Below, in pieces: positions 59,824 through 64,000 of a stretch of DNA of 64,000 nucleotides; the stretch's first letter is position 1, and each line of letters begins with the position of its first letter. Position numbers and translations under genes: made by a program. The notes beneath the pieces were generated by a model that saw nothing but the letters and a program-made list of their open reading frames with translations, ran no database searches and was not told the DNA's origin. Source of the stretch: an uncultured Flavobacterium sp. (GTDB lineage: Bacteria; Bacteroidota; Bacteroidia; Flavobacteriales; Flavobacteriaceae); assembly GCA_943912855.1 (NCBI GenBank), contig CALTVC010000016.1, positions 1 through 64,000 on the forward strand, written 5' to 3'.

Positions 59824-59935
59824 GAATAAAGGAACAAACAGTTCTACACTACACAAGAAATAAAAGTTTTTTCATAATTGGTTTTTGATTGGTTTTAAAA
59901 AGTCCCGCAATGTGAGAGCGGGACTTTTTGTTTTT
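59824..59935 (+). ncRNA. candidate small RNA, copy D
   Basis: Begins after TACATTTGTATCAGAA. The 5' hairpin is GAAC (59832-59835) with GTTC (59841-59844). The module (59857-59896) differs from copy B by one inserted T. The terminator is AAAAAGTCCCGC/GCGGGACTTTTT (59897-59908 with 59918-59929). Because it has A5 and T5 on the two sides, it can also terminate the convergent T9SS operon. About 112 nt. Confidence 0.72.
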
Positions 59936-59983
59936 CTCCCTTATCCTAAAGAAGTTGACTAACCAAAGTATTTAGAGTAGAGG

Positions 59984-60952
59984 CTATTTTTTTACAATCT
60001 TTATTGTTTTACTTTTTGTACCAGATTCTACTTGTAGCAGGTACAACCCGGCAGGCAACGTCGTAAGGTCCATCTTATGATTGCCGTTGCAATTTTCGGT
60101 AAAAACGAGTTGGCCTTCTATAGAATACAATGAAGTGGTATAATTGTTTTTGCCGTTAATGATTAAAGCATCTGTTACAGGGTTGGGATAAACCGAAAAT
60201 AGTAATTTTTCAATCTTATCTATATCAAGCGCTTTTTGATGAATAACCCCCACGCCTGATAAATCAAATCCAGAGGAAATGAAAGGTGTAGGGAATGAAT
60301 CGTTTACTATGTTTCTGTAACTGTCATATGTTCCATACGCAGTATTAATACTTCCTACTACGTCAATAACCTTTATGTGCGTTATACTGCTTTTATCTAA
60401 TAGTGGAGTATCGGGCAAATCATTAATATCAAAAGGAGTACCGTATTCACCGCTATATTTTCCGGCAAAATTATTCAGGTATTGTGGCCTTGGAGTACCA
60501 AAAGTATCAATCTGCGTATCGGTCTGTGTTTGGCTATGGCAAGGAAACCTAAAGAAGTTTACACCGTCTGAGCTTGCCTCTACAAAAGCGAGTTCCAGAT
60601 AATCAGGAGCACCATTTTCAAACACGGCAAAATCGAATCCTTCCCCATTGGTAATGGGCATATCAAACGTAAGTATTGCTGATCCACCATCGCCCAGGCT
60701 TACAGAATAGCCATTATAAACACCCAAGGCATTTTCGGGCAAACCGGAAGTGGCTATGTTGCTACCCCCGGCTGTGTATGAAATGTCTGCAATGTTAACC
60801 GGACCTCTTGTTACTGAAATTCCCGTTGCCCATGCTGTAAAAACCGCGCTATTAGCACTAATTGCTGTACTACCGGCGTTTCCCGGTGCAGGAGGGTAAG
60901 ACTGGGCAATAGCCGGTAAAATCCCTAGAAAGTAAACCGGTAGTAATCGCAT
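59984..60952 (-). CDS. T9SS-exported cell-surface protein, second gene of the cobalamin operon
   Basis: The 322-residue product has a short signal peptide (MRLLPVYFLGILPAIAQS), a beta-rich body with GEGFDFAVFENGAPDYLELAFVEASSDG and FDINDLPD (about 100-200), and a C-terminal type A sorting domain (SVYPNPVTDALII, then SLYSIEGQLVF and a GLYLLQVESGTKSKTIKIVKK-type end). It is exported by the type IX system and attached to or released at the surface. Its ATG overlaps the stop of the upstream propeller gene by one base. Similar proteins accompany B12 riboswitches in Bacteroidota; direct cobalamin binding is inferred. Confidence 0.82.
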   Translation of the reverse strand: MRLLPVYFLGILPAIAQSYPPAPGNAGSTAISANSAVFTAWATGISVTRGPVNIADISYTAGGSNIATSGLPENALGVYNGYSVSLGDGGSAILTFDMPITNGEGFDFAVFENGAPDYLELAFVEASSDGVNFFRFPCHSQTQTDTQIDTFGTPRPQYLNNFAGKYSGEYGTPFDINDLPDTPLLDKSSITHIKVIDVVGSINTAYGTYDSYRNIVNDSFPTPFISSGFDLSGVGVIHQKALDIDKIEKLLFSVYPNPVTDALIINGKNNYTTSLYSIEGQLVFTENCNGNHKMDLTTLPAGLYLLQVESGTKSKTIKIVKK

Positions 60953-62250
60953 TATTTAATTACCAGTTTTTTAAATGTAACATTAGCATCATCTGAAATG
61001 CCTACGATGTATATTCCTTTAGGCAGGGCAGATACATTTATCCCGGCTGTTGTGTACAGTGTTTTAAGTATTTGTTTACCGCTAATGTCTGTTACGGTAA
61101 CTTCGGGAGTAATGTTTGTGTTTATAAAGAAACGATCTGATGCCGGGTTAGGATAAAGTGCAATCGAGTTCTGGCTGAAAACAGGGGCAGACAGGCTACT
61201 TTCGGCTTTGTAAAAGCTATTAGGTATTACACCTACTGTATAGTTAGAAATTTGTTCTCCTGTAGTACTAAAAACATAAGCCTTACCTGCCGTAACGTAG
61301 TTGCCTGCATCCGCTACATATATCTTGTTGTCTATAACATCCATACCGTAAATGCCATAAACACCTTGTGGATTTAATGTTATGATCTGAGTATATTCAG
61401 AAGGATTTGTAAGTGTAGTGCTGTATATCTGCGCATCTGAAGAGAAGTAAAGATGATTTTCACTGTCTATGTTAAGATTTTCCGGATGAAGACCAGCTAA
61501 TGCTGTAGTAGCAACAGTACTATTGTCTGATAAGTCTATTTTTACTAAAGCGCCATCTGTTTCTCCACCGCTCCATGAAGGTTTACCACCGCACAATACA
61601 TAAAGGAAATTATCTTTAATAAGCAATTTATTAGGAACATCGCCCACGTTTAATATTGTTTCCAGCGTATTGGTAACGGGGTTTATTACAGATACTGTAT
61701 TACCGTAACCATACCCTCCCTTGTGTGCGGCATACAACTTGCCGTTGTGGGTAATGATGCGTTCTACACCTTCGGCTACAGGTATGTTCTGTGTTATAGT
61801 ATTGGTTTCTAAATTAAGTACAGCAATGTAGTCGTCTGTGGCATTACCGCCATCTCCCCAGTTAGTAATGTAAGCATTTCCGTTATAAAATGCCATATAA
61901 CGCGGGTTTGATAGCCCGGAGCTTATTGTAGCAATATGGGTAAATGTTTCTTTGTTTACAATCTGTACTGTATTAGATATATTTAGTACTATGTAAGCAT
62001 TTTCTCCTTCAAAACTCAGGCTTTGTGCTGTATCTCCCATTGCTCCCTGATTTGGGTTAGCCTGTGCAAAAATGTTAGTGTTTACAGTACCATCTGCTTG
62101 TAAGAAAGATACAGATGCATTAATGCTACCGGCTCCACCTTCATTAAGTACAAAAATACCGTTTGTAAATGTTTCCTGTGCAAAAGCGCTAAACGATAGC
62201 GAACAAAACGCGGTTAAACAAAGTTTTTTAAAGAAGTAATTTTTTCTCAT
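60952..62250 (-). CDS. T9SS-exported YncE-type beta-propeller surface protein (BtuG-like)
   Basis: The 432-residue product has a 25-residue signal peptide (ends AFAQ), a seven-bladed YncE/DUF5074-like propeller (about 28-345; blades such as NPRYMAFYNGNAYITNWGD, VERIITHNGKLYAAHKGG, VPNKLLIKDNFLYVLCGG) and a C-terminal T9SS type A domain (IALYPNPASDRFFINT ... VSALPKGIYIVGI). In Bacteroides the propeller lipoprotein BtuG captures cobalamin for BtuB; this protein has the same fold but T9SS export in place of lipid anchoring. It is directly under a cobalamin riboswitch, which supports a role in B12 capture. No btuB lies in the operon or the window. Confidence 0.85.
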   Translation of the reverse strand: MRKNYFFKKLCLTAFCSLSFSAFAQETFTNGIFVLNEGGAGSINASVSFLQADGTVNTNIFAQANPNQGAMGDTAQSLSFEGENAYIVLNISNTVQIVNKETFTHIATISSGLSNPRYMAFYNGNAYITNWGDGGNATDDYIAVLNLETNTITQNIPVAEGVERIITHNGKLYAAHKGGYGYGNTVSVINPVTNTLETILNVGDVPNKLLIKDNFLYVLCGGKPSWSGGETDGALVKIDLSDNSTVATTALAGLHPENLNIDSENHLYFSSDAQIYSTTLTNPSEYTQIITLNPQGVYGIYGMDVIDNKIYVADAGNYVTAGKAYVFSTTGEQISNYTVGVIPNSFYKAESSLSAPVFSQNSIALYPNPASDRFFINTNITPEVTVTDISGKQILKTLYTTAGINVSALPKGIYIVGISDDANVTFKKLVIK

Positions 62251-62281
62251 CTTAAGAGGATTTGTTACAGGCTAAGATGAG
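62246..62281 (-). promoter_or_regulatory. hairpin that sequesters the propeller start codon
   Basis: On the mRNA (minus strand) CTCATCTTA (62281-62273) and TAAGATGAG (62254-62246) form a perfect 9-bp stem with an 18-nt loop. The start codon ATG (62250-62248) lies in the 3' arm. It is a plausible expression platform for the riboswitch upstream. Confidence 0.7.
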
Positions 62282-62369
62282 TATGAATGAAATATATACA
62301 GGAAATAGACTCCTGTAATACATTGCAGAAACAAACCCAATCCTTTACCCGAGGATTTATAATTCGTTA

Positions 62370-62545
62370 ATATAAAGGCAGGTCTCCTGGCTTGCATCCT
62401 GTTAATTACCTTCCCATCTTATAAAGACAGTGGTATAATATCATTAACAGGTTTAATAGCTTACAGTTGCGGGAACAGCTTTGGTATTGCACCAAATTCC
62501 CTTTTAATACCACTGTCATATAACAGAGGTAACCTTTTACGAGGG
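62370..62545 (-). promoter_or_regulatory. cobalamin (B12) riboswitch
   Basis: Read on the minus strand it contains, in order, the conserved GGGAA and GGTGC segments, CCCGCAACTG (plus positions 62473-62464), the ACCACTGT element, GGGAAGG and the 3' part AAGCCAGGAGACCTGCC (62393-62377). These are the diagnostic blocks of the AdoCbl aptamer. The aptamer begins right after its promoter and ends 120 bases before the propeller gene. Binding of cobalamin would normally reduce expression of the operon. Confidence 0.96.
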
Positions 62546-62553
62546 CAAAGATA
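62546..62553 (-). promoter_or_regulatory. -7 box of the cobalamin operon
   Basis: TATCTTTG on the minus strand, directly before the aptamer; no TTG at the -33 distance. Between this and the next gene (62554-62768) I see only AT-rich DNA and the promoter at 62714. Confidence 0.6.
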
Positions 62554-62713
62554 CATATTAAAAAAAGTTTTAATAGTATTCTTTATATTAAACCAATAAT
62601 CCTACATTCTAATTGTCTCAGTAACTCAGCATCTTAGAATCTTATTTATAACCAATCTATTTTCAAATTACTGGATTACAGTTATTTAGAATTTCTCTAA
62701 CATATATTCTCTC

Positions 62714-62721
62714 TAACTTTG
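62714..62721 (+). promoter_or_regulatory. -7 box of the Cys-rich protein gene
   Basis: TAACTTTG, a perfect TAnnTTTG match 47 bases before ATG 62769. Confidence 0.55.
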
Positions 62722-62768
62722 TGGTATAGAAATTAAAAGACGAAGTATAACCTCAAAAAATAATTGTT

Positions 62769-63014
62769 ATGGACATTAAACTTGCAAACTGCTGTGGTAA
62801 CTGCGACCACCACGTAAAAGGACAACTATGTAACGTTCACGAAATTGTTACAGCTGAAACACAGGCTTGTAATTCTTATGAGTTCCGCGCTGTACTTAAC
62901 AGGGAGTCTGACTGCCTTAAGTGCTCTAAATTCCAGACATCTAAATGCCCTCACGCCGAAAAAGCCAGCGAAGGTATGATGTGTACTGTATTCTACCCAA
63001 GGATTGTAGCGTAA
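62769..63014 (+). CDS. small Cys-rich, probably metal-binding protein
   Basis: The 81-residue protein has nine cysteines (8, 9, 12, 21, 34, 49, 52, 60, 72) and four or more histidines. The arrangement NCCGNC...C and CLKCSKF...C suggests two metal knuckles, zinc or an Fe-S cluster. There is no signal peptide, so it should be cytosolic, where free disulfides are unlikely. I do not recognise the family. It has its own promoter and a strong terminator (63038-63065), as expected for a real gene of this size. Confidence 0.75.
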   Translation: MDIKLANCCGNCDHHVKGQLCNVHEIVTAETQACNSYEFRAVLNRESDCLKCSKFQTSKCPHAEKASEGMMCTVFYPRIVA

Positions 63015-63037
63015 GCACAAAAAATATTTTACTAATC

Positions 63038-63065
63038 AGGCCACCCAATAGGGTGGTCTTTTTTT
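63038..63065 (+). terminator. intrinsic terminator of the Cys-rich protein gene
   Basis: AGGCCACCC pairs with GGGTGGTCT (one G-U pair) around AATA, followed by T8. Confidence 0.92.
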
Positions 63066-63155
63066 AGTCTTTGGCTAACAGTATATTATGCCTGTTTTAA
63101 GACTTATGCGTAATACATTGTTTAACTTAGCTATAAGTAAACAACTTCATATAAT

Positions 63156-63343
63156 GTTGCCTGCCTAAACGAAGACGACGGGTAGGTAGCCTGCCGGAGA
63201 GGTTGTAACGGGCGCTGTACTTTCCACCCGTTCGTACAGTGCGGTAACTAACGCCGGTGTACTTATTGTACGAAAACCGGTCAGCAACACGGCAGGATGG
63301 CAGGTAGCAGAAAAGCTTTCGCAACAAATGCGAAAGCTTTTTT
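63156..63343 (+). ncRNA. structured RNA of unknown class
   Basis: A GC-rich island in AT-rich DNA. The ends pair as GTTGCCTGCC (63156-63165) with GGCAGGTAGC (63299-63308), ten pairs with two G-U. Inside, CCTGCCG pairs with CGGCAGG, GCGCTGTAC with GTACAGTGC (nine pairs, one G-U), and CCGG/GTAC form another hairpin. A strong terminator follows at 63311-63343 (AAAAGCTTTCGCA with its complement, then T6). I see none of the conserved motifs of RNase P, SRP RNA or tmRNA. A 6S-like RNA is possible because of the long closed shape, but I cannot confirm it. The promoter is not obvious (TAACTTAG at 63123-63130 is the nearest). Confidence 0.65.
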
Positions 63344-63426
63344 ATGTTAAATGTGGTTTCTGGTGCTTATTTTTTGTGGGGTTTTGGAGGTTAAATTCTG
63401 TACTTTTACGCTATTGTTATTTTGCC

Positions 63427-64000
63427 ATGAAACACACATTACGTTGTATACTGTTCTTGTTGCCTTTACTTACCATGGCGCAGGCCAAATTAAAATCCCA
63501 ACAAATAACAGACCCCTGTAAAAAGGAAAAGCTTACTTTTCAGTATGATAAAAAGGGAAATGTTACCGAAGAAACCATAACCACCACAAATGCTAAGGGA
63601 ATAATCCATACCAGCCGTACTCAATATGATTTTGATAAGGATAAATTAACACGCCTTAGAGAATTTAGCAATGATACGTTAGTATTGGAAGAAACCAGTG
63701 AGTACATGAACGGCGACCTGGTGCATTTTCGCAGAATGGTTAAAGGAAAGTTATTGCTGGATGAAGCCTATACCTATAAAAAAGGCCAGGTACTTAAAAT
63801 TATTTCTACTTCGCCTACAGGTATGTTGGTACAGGATGTTACCTATGACACCAATCACAAAACAAAAGAAACCGTAACTCGTAGTGGTGCCACCGTTACC
63901 ATGGTAGAGCGTGAGCGTACTAACGGAAACACTACTGTTATAGAGTTTCTTACCGCACCGTTTGCTAAACCAGATCTTATAAAAACTTTTGTATACGATT
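63427..64000 (+). CDS. secreted protein with YD-like repeats, C-terminus outside window
   Basis: An ATG at 63427 opens a frame that runs to the window end (191 codons). The product starts with a signal peptide (MKHTLRCILFLLPLLTMAQA) and then has beta-strand repeats with FQYDKKGNVTEE, TQYDFDKDKLTRL and DVTYDTNHKTKE, the same loose YD pattern as the lipoprotein at 7620-8690. There is no lipobox. The C-terminus cannot be judged. Confidence 0.78.
   Translation, partial: MKHTLRCILFLLPLLTMAQAKLKSQQITDPCKKEKLTFQYDKKGNVTEETITTTNAKGIIHTSRTQYDFDKDKLTRLREFSNDTLVLEETSEYMNGDLVHFRRMVKGKLLLDEAYTYKKGQVLKIISTSPTGMLVQDVTYDTNHKTKETVTRSGATVTMVERERTNGNTTVIEFLTAPFAKPDLIKTFVYD

Noticed and set aside
52036..59935. 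The repeated intergenic elements as insertion-sequence ends or MITEs
   Set aside because: No terminal inverted repeats or target duplications are visible, and similarity follows functional blocks (repeats, -7 box, module, terminator) with diverged DNA between them.
63127..63327. A 66-codon frame on the minus strand across the structured RNA region
   Set aside because: The frame follows the RNA stems, has odd composition (many Arg, Tyr, Ser) and no promoter, and begins inside the terminator hairpin. The paired stems and terminator on the plus strand explain the region better.
1..64000. tRNA, rRNA or CRISPR arrays
   Set aside because: No cloverleaf-like segment with a T-arm motif, no rRNA sequence and no regularly spaced repeats were recognised by eye; a tRNAscan and CRISPR scan would be decisive.

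Overview
The window is chromosomal DNA of a Flavobacterium-like member of the Bacteroidota (Flavobacteriaceae). The basis is: about 37-40% GC by eye; the -33/-7 promoter signature (TTG, about 20 bp, TAnnTTTG) in front of many genes; A-rich leaders instead of Shine-Dalgarno sites; two C-terminal type IX secretion sorting domains; many lipoproteins; and lineage-typical families (DUF5606, BatA-domain protein, flavobacterial AIR synthase-like protein). No tRNA, rRNA, CRISPR array, insertion sequence or prophage gene was seen. About 64 protein genes are annotated, tightly packed on both strands and often separated by strong bidirectional hairpin terminators.

Layout. 0-8.7 kb: truncated FUSC membrane protein, peptide deformylase, exported proteins, bestrophin-type channel, PurM-like protein, YD-repeat lipoprotein. 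9-15 kb: gltB-gltD glutamate synthase. 15-22 kb: lactonase; an operon of BatA-domain protein, a dihydroorotase-like protein without metal ligands, a Tic20-like protein and an esterase; secreted proteins. 22-28 kb: RhlE helicase; glyoxylate shunt (RamB-like regulator, aceB, aceA). 28-31.5 kb: copper module (HMA-like/AraC regulator, CopA, HMA chaperone). 31.5-37 kb: a lipid operon (LUD, cdsA, psd, ACBP, exported SOD) and rsfS-ftsH. 37-47 kb: birA, thioesterase, miaA, ion channel, exonuclease-GIY-YIG fusion, YggS, DUF1015, 3-hydroxyacyl-CoA dehydrogenase, Gfo/Idh/MocA oxidoreductase, pcm, smpB. 47-59 kb: accessory metabolism, including tandem-retropepsin lipoprotein, GapN, HipA-like kinase with DUF3037, D-lactate dehydrogenase and DOPA dioxygenase. 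60-62.5 kb: a cobalamin-riboswitch operon encoding two T9SS-exported surface proteins. 62.7-64 kb: a Cys-rich small protein, an unassigned structured RNA and a truncated secreted protein.

The most unusual content is non-coding. Four loci (52.0, 58.2, 58.5 and 59.7 kb) share one architecture: a direct repeat with exactly 21-bp periodicity, a TACATTTG -7 box a fixed 41-42 bp downstream of the second repeat, a 5' hairpin of variable sequence but constant position, a conserved U/G-rich module (TTGGTTTTGATTGGTTTTG) and an intrinsic terminator. I read these as a family of about 110-130-nt small RNAs under one activator, with repeat spacing like that of LytTR response regulators. The U/G-rich module is the reverse complement of a generic flavobacterial start region (CCAATTATGAAAAAA). 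A separate GC-rich RNA with a closed 10-bp stem and its own terminator lies at 63156-63343. In the cobalamin operon the start codon of the first gene sits inside a perfect 9-bp stem, which suggests translational control by the riboswitch.
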